Below the pieces are notes generated by a model, which was not told the DNA's origin, did no database searches, and worked only from the letters and a program-made list of their open reading frames with translations. The position numbers and the translations under genes were made by a program. Shown here piece after piece: positions 10,101 to 21,697 of a stretch of 64,000 bases of DNA; the first letter of the stretch is position 1; every line of letters starts with the position of its first letter. Source of the DNA: Plasmopara viticola. Lineage: Eukaryota; Oomycota; Peronosporomycetes; Peronosporales; Peronosporaceae. The DNA is taken from positions 219,207 to 283,206 of the forward strand of contig MBPM02000091.1 in assembly GCA_001695595.3 (NCBI GenBank), given 5' to 3'.

Positions 10101-13100
10101 TGTCTATGCAGCCTATACCGACCCCGTAGCTCGAGTAGTTAGATGACCGGGAGGTTCCAGGTTCCATACCCATAAATTCCGAATTAAGGCAGCCGGAGAT
10201 AAGTCATTAAAGTGGACGAGCAATCGCCTTCGAGGGTGTGACTGCCTTATCAACTCGCGCTCAATCGGGTAATGAAAGTGCTGGGTGAGCTGGACGCCCC
10301 ACTGATCAAAAAAGCCCCATAGTGTATCAAGGAGTACGTAACCCGGTCCCACTATGGGTCAGATAGCTACTAGCATCCCGCGATAAAGACAGCTTAGTCC
10401 TTGCGCGTGGGTTCCGTTAATCTTAGTCTTTACGCAGCCTATACAACCTCGTCTACATCATAGTGCTTTCGACAATAGCAAGATTTAATTTGCCGAGTAG
10501 TCTTGCTATTTGTTCTTGAATGACAACGACTGGACTTGCGGATAGACACACCGTTTTGCTCAGAAACTATGCCCGTGTTGCCAGAAACCTCCGGCAAGTC
10601 AAAGACGAAATCGAACTTACAAACTTTCAGCAGCCTCTCGGTACTAAAAGGCTTCCTAGCCGACTTGTGACCAGTTATATGAAGTTTGGGTAGGTATGAC
10701 AGACCCTCGTTCCTCGGGTACACCGAGTTAAAACAAATGTCAAACGTACTGCTTATCTCAGGCTTCAAATGACTGCCACTAGCTCTGTTACCGTAAATAT
10801 TTGACAAATCAAGTATAGTGGACTTACAACAGTCCACAGGTGTTAGCAGGCTCTGAATAGGGGCCGACATGTGATCAAGTATTTGACCCACTATGGTGAC
10901 AGGGCCTGTAAGAACTGTCACCCATCTTTTATACCGATTTGCTGTTAAACCAAATTTGTTTGCCAAAGCGACCGCTTTTTAGAAAATCAAGTGCTTCCAG
11001 ACTCTCCGTCTTCGTATTTTTGAAGCCCCACCTCGAGTTGGATCAATCCGATTCATATTATTTAGGAGATACTCCGTCTCGATGTGATGCAACTGCGATC
11101 GCTGTTAGCGGTGACCCACTTTACATTGACATCTTTGCCTGCGATAACTGATCGTACTAGAGTTTCCTTCTTGCAGGCAGATAGCGATCTATAACTCGTA
11201 TTGAATTTAAACACAGAAAGGGGTCAGCGACCTGAGATCACGCTTTTTCTAAGCAACTACCCCTTATCGAAATTCATCAAAGAATCTTCGCCAAATTTAA
11301 TCAAACTGTGGTATGAAAAAGCTTAAGGACTACGGTTGTTGTATCGCAAAGGGAGCTCCTACATTATGACTGTTTCTGACAAAAAAGTGGCTTTTAGGAT
11401 GGTATTACACGAGGATCGGCTTAGTCTGGATACGAATATACGTCTTTAGTGGCCGTAAGATCACGAAAAGCAACGGAACAAGCTAGCGCAATTTTTTAAG
11501 CAAGCCAGTTCAAGATTACTGCATGTTTGAATGGCTGCGAAGCTTGATTACGATCATTTGCAAAGGATTTGGTGTGCTGAGAAAACTTGCCTGATGTCTG
11601 TATACGAAGACAACAGCGCCCGTATCGCGCAACTAATTATCGGATAATCGACAACAAAACGTATTAAATTAAATTTTCGAGAGCAACAGCAAGCAACTAG
11701 AAAAAAGTGGCAATTAAAACAATTTAACAAAAAAGAACTTTATTAATCACACACGAAATAATCTTACGGCAGTGGAAAGGTGAAGTATTGTAAAGATGAG
11801 CTGTTTTACACTTCACTATATGCTTCAATGGCCTGGAGAGTTTATTTTTACTACAAATATGTACATAGATACTATAGGGAAGAGAGGGTCGCTGAGATAG
11901 AAAAGCATACGTCCTTTTGAAGAGATTGTAATGGGGAAATTGAACGTGTACAAACTGTATGCACAAGTGTCGGATATAAATATAAGCTTTGGTAGACGTC
12001 ATAGAAATTCGCGCGTCGGAGCGCTCAATTGAGGCTTGAAGAAGCTGTCAAGCAACAAATGACCTTCGAAGGGCAACAATCATATATGCTAAAAAGTCAA
12101 TAAGCAAAAAAGAGTTCTGGACGTACCGAGAATGATGTTTATGCTTGTTAGTTGCATTGCCACCGGGTTTTAGCGATCAGCGAGTGCTTTTCACGCGAAC
12201 TACGCCACATGTAGTTATATGGTCTGCACCACACATAGGTTTCTCGTTGCCACGTTTGCATACTGCATCTCGCGCAGCTTTCCTATCATCACAAAATTCA
12301 TCGCGTAAGAATTGAAAGTACTTGTACTTGTTCAAACGACGATAAAAATTGTTGATACGAGTAGGTCCTAAACGCAAATCTATTGAATATAGAACGGGAG
12401 TTTGTTTAATGGGAAGGCAATTTTTGCAAGCTGTAAGCAAGAACTCACCAAGCTTACGTGCCAATAGTTTGAACGTTTTAACCTCTTTTCTTGGACGCAG
12501 TAGCACAAGAAGGTTCAAAGTGCATTGGCTCCTGATGCGACGCCCTGATTATGGGCAGACAAGATGTTGAGCAAGCCGTCAGCGAGTGGTCAAGCTTGCA
12601 GTCCAAGTAAGTATACGAGATATAGGTAAGTACTATGTCAAATTCGACGCCTAGCAAGCAATTCAACGAGCTGCTTCCGAACGGTATAGCGAGTGGTTCA
12701 ATCAATGTTGCTGGCGAAGGAGCGCAAGATTGCGAGATGAAGAGATGCGCGGAGAGGTAAGGTGATACAAGTAAGCTGATCATTTGCTGGAGCAATATTT
12801 CTTACTAATGCCTAGCGAATATATCATGTAAGTTTAGCAGAGATTCAACTGCATCCTATCTCCGATGCTTCTTGGCCAGCCGGTCGGTACAGATTGTTTT
12901 ACAGAAATCGTGTACAAAGTGCTACAGTAAGAAAGTTAGTGTACATTTGAATTCCTTTTAATGATGTTTGGGGACAAAACTTACTTTAACATCCAACATC
13001 AATTACATGGCTTAGCCACTGATGGAAAGCGTTTAAACTCTACCATCGATCCTAGAGAATGCATATTTGGTAGCAATATCACCCTGTACTATCTACGCAT

Positions 13101-14591
13101 TAGCGAATCTAGTAATACGCCATCGAAATATCCAACCTACACCAAAAACTTAAGGTATAGAATGACAAGGTGAAGAAACTCCTTGCCGTATGAAGGTGCA
13201 ACAATATGAGATGCTACTGTATATCCCAACGAGACTTTGTTTGTCTTAACTGTCCGTTTCACGTATGGACTGATCAATTAACTCACTAACGGCTGGAATA
13301 TAGGATTACTGGTACAAGTCACGATAAGTCGGCCCTCAAAGCAAGCTTTAATTAAAAAGTACCAGTGCACGAAGACGCTTTAATTACCCATAGACACGAG
13401 AGCTGTGTGTACATTCATGGAAGGTAGACTATCACCAAGTAATTTCGTTCTGGTCCGAAGTGGAAGCAGCTTGGGTTCTAGACATGACATCAGATTACGT
13501 GTACCTTCTTTCGGGAAGGTACCAAATGATTATTAAGGTAAGCGTATCAGTTGCATCGGACACAGGAGATTCGCGACCGAGTCCATTTCAAGTTTCGGCT
13601 GATGTATTGCCAAATGAAGATCGACGTGACTACTGCATGCAGCACCACGGCTATCAAACGCACGTTAGACTTTGTTAAAGCGAATACCGTGGATCTGATA
13701 TTGACATTTCTATGAAGTTTCTAGCGCCAAGACGTCAGTCCAATGTCAGACACAGCCACTTAGGCAAGAGATACGTCGTCGTCAGGATTGAGTGCAGCAA
13801 CAATGTTTCTGTCAAGGAGCCATATTCTTAAGATCGCTAACGTGACGTGCCAGATGGTGAATTTTTCGGAGGAGGAGCTCAATGGTGAGTCTAAAACCCG
13901 GGGTTTTGAACGGGCCACGCCCACTTTCTAAAGGCAATATCCCGATCCCCAAGCGGGTGATCGATCGCCCGGTGAGGTTTATAATGAATGTTGTAACTGC
14001 TACGTCATACACCTGCCTAAGTAAATTATCTTTTGATGTGTAGATCCGCGGACAACACATTCCGCTATTTATGTAGGCGTTCCACCTGCAGAATTACACG
14101 GCAATCTGTCGCTCCCTTGTTAAATCATAGGCTTTGAGCGGTCTTGGGTGCGGTCAGCAGCTGTGAGGGTAAGCAACTGGCGAATTGTATGACTTTTTTA
14201 GTGGGAGACCCACTGGATATTTTACGGTCAAACGAGTTGTCCATAGCCGTCCAGTATCTGCATCACATGTATGCGTGTCGATATATATACTAATACGGTG
14301 CCTGTCGTGACATCAGTCCTTTTCAACTTTTTTTCTACAGAAAGCCAGCCAGCTTTGACCACAAAAATTTGTACCGGCCCGTTACAAGTACGCGGTGTGC
14401 CAACTTTCGCGCTATTAACTATCTTCGCTGATTCAGAAGCGAATGTAGCGGCAAATAATTTGGCTAGGTATGATTGAGAACATTAAAATCAGAAATGTTT
14501 CTCTTCTTGAAATGCCTCTGCCGGTACTCAATTATTTCAAACTTATGTCGAATCTACTAAATTCCTCTCAAAACCCAATTTGCTAGCTCAA
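7185..14591. other. Gene-poor AT-rich block
   Basis: No gene can be supported across these 7.4 kb. The longest frames (minus strand 10439-10966 and 12177-12518) match nothing I know. Scattered frames such as 13460-13678 plus and 13812-14060 minus read like decayed coding DNA. ACACTTTTTGAATAAGAGGA near 7755 recurs in a similar form near 31290, so some of the block is dispersed repeat. Confidence 0.5.
10439..10966 (-). CDS. Unassigned 175-residue open frame
   Basis: The longest open frame in the surrounding gene-poor block. It starts MANKFGLTANRYKRW, is basic and cysteine-containing, and shows no membrane segment or motif I recognise. A second frame on the same strand just downstream (10352-10113) could be a continuation after a break. 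It may be a fragment of a retroelement polyprotein or chance. No function is assigned. Confidence 0.2.
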   Translation of the reverse strand: MANKFGLTANRYKRWVTVLTGPVTIVGQILDHMSAPIQSLLTPVDCCKSTILDLSNIYGNRASGSHLKPEISSTFDICFNSVYPRNEGLSYLPKLHITGHKSARKPFSTERLLKVCKFDFVFDLPEVSGNTGIVSEQNGVSIRKSSRCHSRTNSKTTRQIKSCYCRKHYDVDEVV

Positions 14592-16094
14592 ATGGTGCGC
14601 GTGGCGGTAGTGGGTTGCGCCCACGGAATGCTGGATGACATCTACGCGACGGTCAAGTTTGTCAACCAGATGCATCCAAAAAACCCCGTTCGGTTGTTGT
14701 TGTGCTGTGGTGACTTTGAATGCATGCGCAACACGCGCGATCTGGAGACATTGGCCTGTCCACCAAAGTACCGCGCGATGCACGCCTTTCATCGCTATTA
14801 CAAAAGGGAGAAGACAGCGCCAGTACTTACTATATTCGTTGGTGGCAACCACGAAGCATCAGGCTATCTTCAAGAGCTGCATTACGGGGGATGGGTGGCT
14901 CCCAACATGTTTTACCTCGGCGCGGCTGGTGTCATCAGCGTGGCAGGACTGCGCATTGCTGGGTTGTCGGGTATATACAAGCAACAACACTACACAGCAG
15001 GACACTTTGAGTCGCAGCCGTTTGACAACAACACTATGCGTAGTGTGTATCACATCCGCGAGCTCGAGGTATTTCAGCTCTCGCATGTGCAGCAGATCGA
15101 CAAGTCTCCACTAAACGTGTTCCTTTCGCATGACTGGCCCCGAGGAATCGAGCAACACGGCAATATTTCGCAACTGCTTCGTCGCAAGCCATTTTTCGAG
15201 CAAGAGGTAAGGACTAATTCATTAGGAAGTCCAGCTGGGGAGTACTTAATGTATCAGCTGCGTCCGCGGTACTGGTTTGCAGCTCACCTGCATGTCAAGT
15301 TTGCTGCTATTGTCGTGCATCCGGATCAAGCAAGTAGCACAGCACACCAGACGGGTAGCAAGGATACTCACACAGCGAATAGAATTGAAGATCGTGAGCA
15401 GCATGTGGCTACCAAATCTTTACCGCAGCCAGCGATCACCAAGTTTCTAGCTCTCGATAAGTGCCTTCCGCGGCGAGAATTTATGCAAGTTCTGGACTTG
15501 CCTAGCTCCTGGAATGCCGCAAAGCCTCTCGCTGTGAATTTACAAAAGGGTGACTCGAGTGAACAGATGAGCGACACAACACAGGATTCTTCCCAATCAA
15601 GCGATGAAAACATGATAGAGCCGCCCAAAGTTATGTTTGATCTCGAGTGGCTTGCAATTTTGCGTGCAACTCACCATCTTGCCTCATCGAACAAGTTTGC
15701 ACCGCGTGTGCCCCAGGAGGAAATGAAAATTGAAAGAGAAGACATTGAGTGGGTAAAGAAGCGCTTACAGGAGTTTGTTGCAGAAAAGAAGCTCGACAAA
15801 ATTGAGGGCGAGTGGATCACAGACTTTGTAAAGACGGCACCGGGCTATGGTGAAGAAGAAAGTCCCGTGCTCGTGATGGGCAACCCGCAGACTGATGTTT
15901 TGTTGGAACTGTTGAAACTTCCGCATGTTGTGACTGCGCCGTTTGTTGGCGAAGGCGCTGTCGAAGATCCAAATGCGATCGATCTAGACGATGACGATGA
16001 AGACGATATCAAAGAGGATGTCGACGATGCTAAGCGAATGGACAAGAAAGTCACAGCATGTACGATAGTAGAACAACCAATCCAGTCCCTTTAA
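14592..16094 (+). CDS. DBR1: Lariat debranching enzyme DBR1
   Basis: A single exon of 500 codons. DBR1 hydrolyses the 2'-5' branch of excised intron lariats in the nucleus so the RNA can be degraded or processed. The metallophosphoesterase motifs are all present: GCAHG (8-12, with the Cys typical of DBR1), CGDFE (39-43), GGNHE (84-88), SHDWP (179-183) and AHLHVKF (231-237). The segment LHYGGWVAPNMFYLG is the family signature after GGNHE. The C-terminal domain continues to an acidic tail (about 455-480). Translation from the ATG at 14592 gives the standard MVRVAVVGCAHG start. Confidence 0.95.
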   Translation: MVRVAVVGCAHGMLDDIYATVKFVNQMHPKNPVRLLLCCGDFECMRNTRDLETLACPPKYRAMHAFHRYYKREKTAPVLTIFVGGNHEASGYLQELHYGGWVAPNMFYLGAAGVISVAGLRIAGLSGIYKQQHYTAGHFESQPFDNNTMRSVYHIRELEVFQLSHVQQIDKSPLNVFLSHDWPRGIEQHGNISQLLRRKPFFEQEVRTNSLGSPAGEYLMYQLRPRYWFAAHLHVKFAAIVVHPDQASSTAHQTGSKDTHTANRIEDREQHVATKSLPQPAITKFLALDKCLPRREFMQVLDLPSSWNAAKPLAVNLQKGDSSEQMSDTTQDSSQSSDENMIEPPKVMFDLEWLAILRATHHLASSNKFAPRVPQEEMKIEREDIEWVKKRLQEFVAEKKLDKIEGEWITDFVKTAPGYGEEESPVLVMGNPQTDVLLELLKLPHVVTAPFVGEGAVEDPNAIDLDDDDEDDIKEDVDDAKRMDKKVTACTIVEQPIQSL

Positions 16095-16190
16095 ATGTAC
16101 GGCTCAACGTGAATAATATTTTCCACTAAACATGTTTAAAAACCAATTTGGTTGCCGTGGATACAGCTTTTTTGTAATCGGACACAATCC

Positions 16191-17469
16191 ATGAAGACTT
16201 GGGTGCGTGAGGCGGCAAAGCGTACGCGACAGCCGCACTTCGGACCAGCTCTTATCTACGGAGTGGACCAGACGTTACTGTATGTCTTTCGTATAATGTA
16301 CATACCTAGCCTTTACCAGTTCTTGTCACGAAACCTCTTTCATTGCAGTGATCCAGCTTTGCAGTCCGCATTCGTGCAGCTGGACTGCGATGAAGAGACC
16401 CGAGCGTTCCTCAACGTACACAAATTGTAGCAGCCAACACTAAGTATGCGTCACCTATTAATGCAATGTGCCCCTTGCATTCGCTGGCAGACTTGCACAG
16501 GGGGAAGTTTGTGGGAGTCATTAAGCTCCACTATTCTTGGACTCTTTTACTCGTTGACGGATGCTAATGGAATCTTAGGGCGTATGTGAGCATGCCACCT
16601 GGCACGAGAGCGGCGTGTTCCAATAGACATCTTGCAGCTCACCATCCTGTCTACTTTTGTTTGACTGCTTGGCTCAGGTGGCCAGATGTTTGTCCTATCT
16701 CAAGTTCAAGTGCAGCGTCTCCTTCAATGTGAGCCTTTGATAGCAGGCACTAGGTCCCTCCTTGACATTGGAGCAGGCGATGGAAATGTGACGGCAGCTT
16801 TAGCGTCTCTCGTAGACCAAGTAACCACAACCGAGGCTTCGGCGCCCATGGTGGCTAGCCTGAACGCACGAGGCTACAACAGCGTACAAACGTGTGACTT
16901 ACAGCACGAGTTTGTGCAGTCGCGCAAACCTTACACTATTATCAGGTTTGTCGTCGCGTCATCATTGAGAGTCTTATATGCACTATTTCTTTTCTAAACC
17001 GTACAACGTTGCGATGCGTGTGTTTATTGAAAATCGATCGGACTCTTTTGCTGCGCATGTAAATAGCCTGCTTAACGTATTGGATCGAGCGGACAAGCCA
17101 CTAACGATGCTTCGATCGATTCGCGCCATGTTAGAGCCACAAAATGGTCTTTTTCTGCTGGCCGTAGTAATGCCATTTGCAGCGTTTGTGGAACAAGGCA
17201 CACAGCGCGTGGCGCCGACTGAAAAGCTGCCGATAAGTGGTGGACTTTGCGCTGAAGGAGCATCTTTCGAGGCCGCAGCCAGTCTTCTCTTGCGCAACGT
17301 GCTGCTGCCAGCCGGGTTTAAGCTTCGTCATTTCAGTCGTGTGCCTTATCTGTGCCGTGGGGATATCCAGCAGCCATACTATGTGCTGTCGGACGCAATC
17401 TTTGTGCTGGAAGTTGACGAGCAGAGAAAGCAGGATAGTGTTGCCGACACTACTAATCCTTCCTCTTGA
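16191..17469 (+). CDS. METTL9: METTL9 (DREV) protein-histidine methyltransferase
   Basis: METTL9 is a SAM-dependent enzyme that makes 1-methylhistidine in proteins with alternating-histidine motifs. I reconstruct five exons: 16191-16279, 16349-16415, 16491-16581, 16678-16945 and 17067-17469, in total 305 residues. Key segments are ILGRGQMFVLS (spanning the exon 3/4 junction), the SAM-binding LLDIGAGDGNVT (GAGDG at 114-118), the TIISLLNVLDRADKPLTML junction of exons 4 and 5, and RVPYLCRGDIQQPYYVLSDA near the end, all matching the family. Splice choices for exons 3 to 5 are well supported by codon continuity. The end of exon 2 (a weak GTACAC donor) and the N-terminus are less certain. Confidence 0.88.
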
Positions 17470-17506
17470 TTCTTTCTTCAAAGTCTTGCTGCGCACATGC
17501 TGATTC

Positions 17507-17735
17507 TTAATTGGCGAGCTTCATGAAACGTCCGCTTATGTGGTGTCCAGTGTCGTGGTAACAGTATAATGCGTGGCGGCGCAGGCAAGTTGGTATAGAT
17601 GATAAATTGCAAACACAAGCGAAGTGAACAATACTTTACAGCACTAAGTAGGCGCATCATTTGCGCCTTCCGAAGCTGCTTGTAGTATTGAGGCTCAACC
17701 CTCTCAGTGCTTGTACATTTAATTGAGTCAGACAT
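17507..17735 (-). CDS. Possible 42-residue mini-gene
   Basis: An open frame starting MSDSIKCTSTERVEPQYYKQ at 17735 can be spliced (exons 17735-17635 and 17534-17507, GTATTG donor, AAG acceptor) to end in GRFMKLAN and a stop, converging on METTL9. Without splicing the frame runs 85 codons to 17478 with a less protein-like C-terminus. The first 33 codons look coding in composition. I do not recognise the product. Confidence 0.3.
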
Positions 17736-17828
17736 GCTCTAGGAGCTGCGACCTTAAAAAAAAATTATTTAAGGGCAGATGTTTTTTCCAAGTCAAAAAA
17801 ATTGTGTCGGGTGTAATCTGTGTATCAA

Positions 17829-19041
17829 ATGTTCAGTTTTGGGAAGCGGGCACTTCTCTTCCCCACAACTCGTTTTGTGAAGTATAGTGTAAAGAAGGAC
17901 GTATCGACACTGTTTGACATGGCGCCTCTACCTGAAGCGTGTGCGCCGACATCGCTCAACCATGAACACACCTCCATTGTGAAGACGAAAACTGTGGACG
18001 AACCACATGAGACGCAAGAACCGCAGAGCGAAGCTGCGTGCGAGGCAGACATCAACGTAAAATTATCAGAGCTGAAAACCGACAATAACAACACCACGGA
18101 CTTCGCTACACAGCAAGAGACCGACGTTGCGGAGAATCGGGAGACAAACATGAAGCACGTGCGCTTTGATGTTGCAGATGTGGTGGAGTTCGAGCCAACC
18201 ATGTGGACAGCCACAGTCTCTTCCGAAGGCGTGCCGGTGAGTTTGGCGCTTTCGTTTATCGAGGTGACAAAAGAGTCTGACGTTGTCGTTGTTTCTTGTG
18301 TAGCTTGGCATGTCTGTAGATGTGCGCTGTCGGATCAAGCACTCATTAGATGCATATGAAAGCGAGCGTGTGTCGTTGCGTTTTGATCGTCAAGTGTATA
18401 TGGAATTGGGATATCTTGAGCCAGAAGAGAGATTAGACATCTTGGAAAACGCCGGCCATTCTATTTCAATTATTGGCCGTGTTGAGCGGGAGGCGCTTCG
18501 TATCAATCGTGAACGGTGGGAGTCAAATGAGTACGATCTCATGTACCAATACGGATTAGGTGAGGTACCATTGATGATGGACAGCGATATGGAGATGGTG
18601 CAACAAGACGATGGAGACGAGATTATGCATGTCGACGATTGCAGTGACGTCGACTATTTATATGGATCTGACATCCGAAGTTTTGTCACGGACTCGGAGG
18701 TACGTTTTGTCATGGAGAACATGGACGCTTACGACGCCATCAACCCATGTCCATGCGACGATTCAAGTATCGTTTACACCTCCGATTGTATACTTGGTGA
18801 TGATGAGAGCTCAGATGAAAACAACGAGTTGCCGTACGCCATTGACTCGTTTGATTGTCCTCTTAGCTGCGGTTTATCAGAGATGGGTTCATCGCCGTCC
18901 GACGTGTCGAGCACTTCAGACTGCATGCTGCTAAATACAGCAAACGCAAGCTACGCTTTATACGCCACAACCACAGCCAAAATGAGCAGTTCAAAAGTAG
19001 GCATCGGTTCAGTAGAGGCCGCATCTGTCGCAGCAACGTAA
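17829..19041 (+). CDS. Acidic protein with RVxF-like PP1-docking motif
   Basis: Two exons, 17829-18236 and 18304-19041, joined in phase 0, give 381 residues. The conserved-looking core begins at KHVRF (109-113), followed by an acidic stretch, EFEPTMWTATVSSEGVPLGM across the splice junction, and a charged helical region with RQVYMELGYLEPEERLDILE. The C-terminal third is very acidic and Ser/Cys-rich. K-x-V-x-F is the classical docking motif for protein phosphatase 1, and a basic KVRF motif followed by acidic/aromatic residues is seen in PPP1R15-type regulators. A PP1-regulatory role is an inference from that motif alone; no enzymatic domain is visible. There is no signal peptide or membrane segment. 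Confidence 0.72.
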
Positions 19042-19359
19042 CGCGTGCCACGGATTTAGTTTGTCTGCGCTGCGTCATTCAAGCCGCCTGGAGCGAGTAA
19101 ATCGTCAGCCCATTGTTAGTATTAAGTAAGCAGAATTGTTTGTTTTTTTGTGAATAGCAAAGTACTGAACATGTTTGAACATGTCTCGATTAACTCCGTA
19201 CTTTTATATGTTATAGTAAGCATTTTAATTTGTGCATCGTACCGCTGATACCACTAAATGTTCAAGTCTCTATGGACTGATGATAATTATTCGCATTTAA
19301 CGGCAATCTTTTTCTGTACAAATCGAACGCCTTCAAGCCATTGACTTCGTACCGGCACC
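19042..19359. other. Intergenic spacer upstream of COQ6
   Basis: AT-rich spacer of 318 bases. No open frame or repeat stands out. It holds the 3' end of the acidic-protein gene and the COQ6 promoter. Confidence 0.5.
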
Positions 19360-20799
19360 ATGGTGCTTGCGCGTGTCTCTACGCGTTCGCTTCGGTACCC
19401 CCGCACTCTTGCGGTACGATTTCTTTCCAATTTGACGCAATTAGACTCAAGTGTTCCGCACTACGATGTCGTTGTCGTGGGCGGTGGTCTCGTGGGCTCT
19501 GCTTTAGCTTGTCAGCTCAAAAGCCATCCCGTGTTTAAAGGCAAGAATGTTGCTGTCATTGAATCTACGCCACCCCCCGACGCATTGTCTGATGAGGAAA
19601 ATTTGCCCGATCTTCGTGTTTTTACAATCACACCCGCCAGTCAAAAACTATTAGAGAGCACCGGCGCTTGGAACCTTATTGCCGATGGCCACAAGACTGT
19701 GTTTAAAAATATGCAGGCCTGGGACGCTATGGGCGATGGGTTTATTCGCTTCGATGCGAACAAATTAGGCAAACATGCGCTTGGTCACGTGGTTGAGCAC
19801 CGTGTTCTGGTACGTGCACTACACGACCGTATGAAGCAGCTAGCCGCTGACACAGACGACAGCGCTCCGCTCAAGCTCTACTGTCCCGCTAAGGTCAAGC
19901 ACTTTCAGCGTCCAACTACCGTGTCTGGAATTTCTTCGATTGGTCTTGAAGATGACCAGCGCTTAAAAGCCGATCTTGTGGTAGCTGCAGACGGAGGCAA
20001 CTCCATCATCCGCACCCTCTCGGCGCTTGGTACTTGGGGCTGGGATTACGATCAACAAGCGGTTGTAGCGACTGTCAAAACCGATCGTGTGAATGAAACA
20101 GCCTGGCAACGATTTTATCCTACAGGTCCCGTGGCTTTACTGCCCATGCGCGATGGATACTCATCGGTGGTGTGGTCGTGCTCTGCGAATATGGCCAAGG
20201 AGCTCACAGGGCTCAGTCCTGACGAGTTTGTGACGCGCCTGAATGCTGCGTTCTCTGCTCCACCAATTTCTTCTGTACCTCCGGAGTTCCCGGGTATCCC
20301 AATCCTTTCCGACTTGGTCAAGGGCGTGCATAACGCCGCCAACACCATCATGTCGGCTGCGGCCCTTACAGATCCATTTGTCGCACCACCTAAGGCCGTC
20401 GCTGCAATAGGAGGCCGTTATGCCTTTCCGCTCAAGTTGAAGCACGCTACAAAGTACATTAAGCCGGGTGTTGCTCTTGTGGGTGACTCTGCTCACACGA
20501 TCCATCCGTTGGCCGGTCAGGGTTTAAATCTTGGTCTGGGGGACGTCTGTGCGTTGAGCAATCTCCTCGTTGAAGGCGTTAAATGTGGTGAGAATCTCTC
20601 AAGCGAGTATTTTCTACAGCAGTACGAAGACGAACGTTTGAAGGCAAACATTACCATGCAACTGGCTATGGATGGATTCAAGCGATTATTCGGTCCTACT
20701 CCCGATGCAGTATCTGTGGCACGCAACGTAGGTATGGGTACGCTTAACGCTGTAGAGCCACTCAAGAACCACATCATGAAGTATGCCATGGGACTGTAG
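19360..20799 (+). CDS. COQ6: Ubiquinone biosynthesis monooxygenase COQ6
   Basis: A single exon of 479 codons. COQ6 is a flavin monooxygenase that hydroxylates the C5 position of the ubiquinone ring precursor in the mitochondrial matrix as part of the CoQ synthome. The first 30 residues are rich in Arg and Ser with no acidic residue until Asp29, a typical mitochondrial presequence. The Rossmann dinucleotide motif VVVVGGGLVGSALA covers GGGLVG at 41-46. DLVVAADGGNS is the DG motif and LVGDSAHTIHPLAGQGLNLG (GDSAH at 375-379) is the FAD ribityl-binding GD motif. Length matches human COQ6 (468). No sign of damage. Confidence 0.94.
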   Translation: MVLARVSTRSLRYPRTLAVRFLSNLTQLDSSVPHYDVVVVGGGLVGSALACQLKSHPVFKGKNVAVIESTPPPDALSDEENLPDLRVFTITPASQKLLESTGAWNLIADGHKTVFKNMQAWDAMGDGFIRFDANKLGKHALGHVVEHRVLVRALHDRMKQLAADTDDSAPLKLYCPAKVKHFQRPTTVSGISSIGLEDDQRLKADLVVAADGGNSIIRTLSALGTWGWDYDQQAVVATVKTDRVNETAWQRFYPTGPVALLPMRDGYSSVVWSCSANMAKELTGLSPDEFVTRLNAAFSAPPISSVPPEFPGIPILSDLVKGVHNAANTIMSAAALTDPFVAPPKAVAAIGGRYAFPLKLKHATKYIKPGVALVGDSAHTIHPLAGQGLNLGLGDVCALSNLLVEGVKCGENLSSEYFLQQYEDERLKANITMQLAMDGFKRLFGPTPDAVSVARNVGMGTLNAVEPLKNHIMKYAMGL

Positions 20800-20869
20800 T
20801 TCTAGCCAATAAAGTAGAACACGAACGATTACTATGACATTTCTCTTGCTTAATGTCAAGTCTTAGCGT

Positions 20870-21474
20870 CTAAATTTTACAATCTATATTTTGTGTAGCT
20901 GGAAACAGGTGTCGATTGACCTCAAAGATAGAAATATCCCCGATGCCAGGAGTAGCCTCTGTATCATCTTCGATGCAAGTAGTGCCTTCCAATAGTGCCA
21001 CTGTATGAGTGTCGACGATTGTAGCATACGAATTAAGTCCCGGCGTGGACATTAAGTTGACAGCTTTGTAGAGCACTAAAGAAAATAGATACGTAATGAC
21101 GATCATTGCTGGTACTGCCACTGCCCAATGTTTGGAAGGAAAGTAAGTAAATCCATATGCTGTCAACGTCGTTTCAGGCACGTACGCCCAAACGAAAAAG
21201 AGTACTAGATAATCAAATAGTCGTTAGATCAATTATTGCACATCAAAGACGCTAACGCACCGTAAAAAAGAGCAGAAGCCAACCAGCCTGCAAAGCCAAA
21301 GAGCTCCATTCGCATGGCATGCAACCGCTGCATTTCCTTAAACGACATTTGAGTCGATGCTGAAGAAACAAGTTGAGGCTCTAATGCCTTGTGATAAGTT
21401 TCAAATGCATTGGGATCTGAGGCTGTGCTCGGAGACGTTGCTGAAGCATTCGCAAACTTTCTTATGTGGGTCAT
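20870..21474 (-). CDS. PIGP: PIG-P, GPI-GlcNAc transferase subunit
   Basis: Two exons, 21474-21261 and 21204-20870, give 182 residues. PIG-P is a small subunit of the endoplasmic reticulum complex that transfers GlcNAc to phosphatidylinositol, the first step of GPI-anchor synthesis. The junction reads ALFYVLFFVWAYVPETTL, then GFTYFPSKHWAVAVPAMIVI and NLMSTPGLNSYATIVD, closely following the family. Two transmembrane hairpin segments are visible (about 60-80 and 95-115). The C-terminus contains GIGDISIFEVNRHLF, the equivalent of the conserved DIPISEVN..F motif. The N-terminal 40 residues are a Ser/Thr-rich extension. It is convergent with COQ6, stop codons about 70 bases apart. Confidence 0.92.
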
Positions 21475-21697
21475 GTAAAAACCAGGGAATAATGTACGAG
21501 TGTTTTCGCAAATTTGGTCTCACCTTTCAATTTTTCGAGAAAATCAATTGTATGACAGACAAAAAATAATTATGCCCTCGGAAGATAATAAATGTGCACT
21601 TAATACGTTATCCCACGTAAGAATGTCAATTATATGGTACCAACCCGGTCTTAATTAGGCTGCAGGTCAATGATGACCAAATTAGCTACAAAGAAGA

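Noticed and set aside
10125..10180. GGTTCCAGGTTCCATACCC as part of a tRNA T-arm
   Set aside because: No cloverleaf could be built around it, and the upstream arms are missing.
12177..12518. 113-codon minus-strand frame, considered as a secreted effector
   Set aside because: No signal peptide, no RXLR, dEER or LFLAK motif, and no conservation recognisable.
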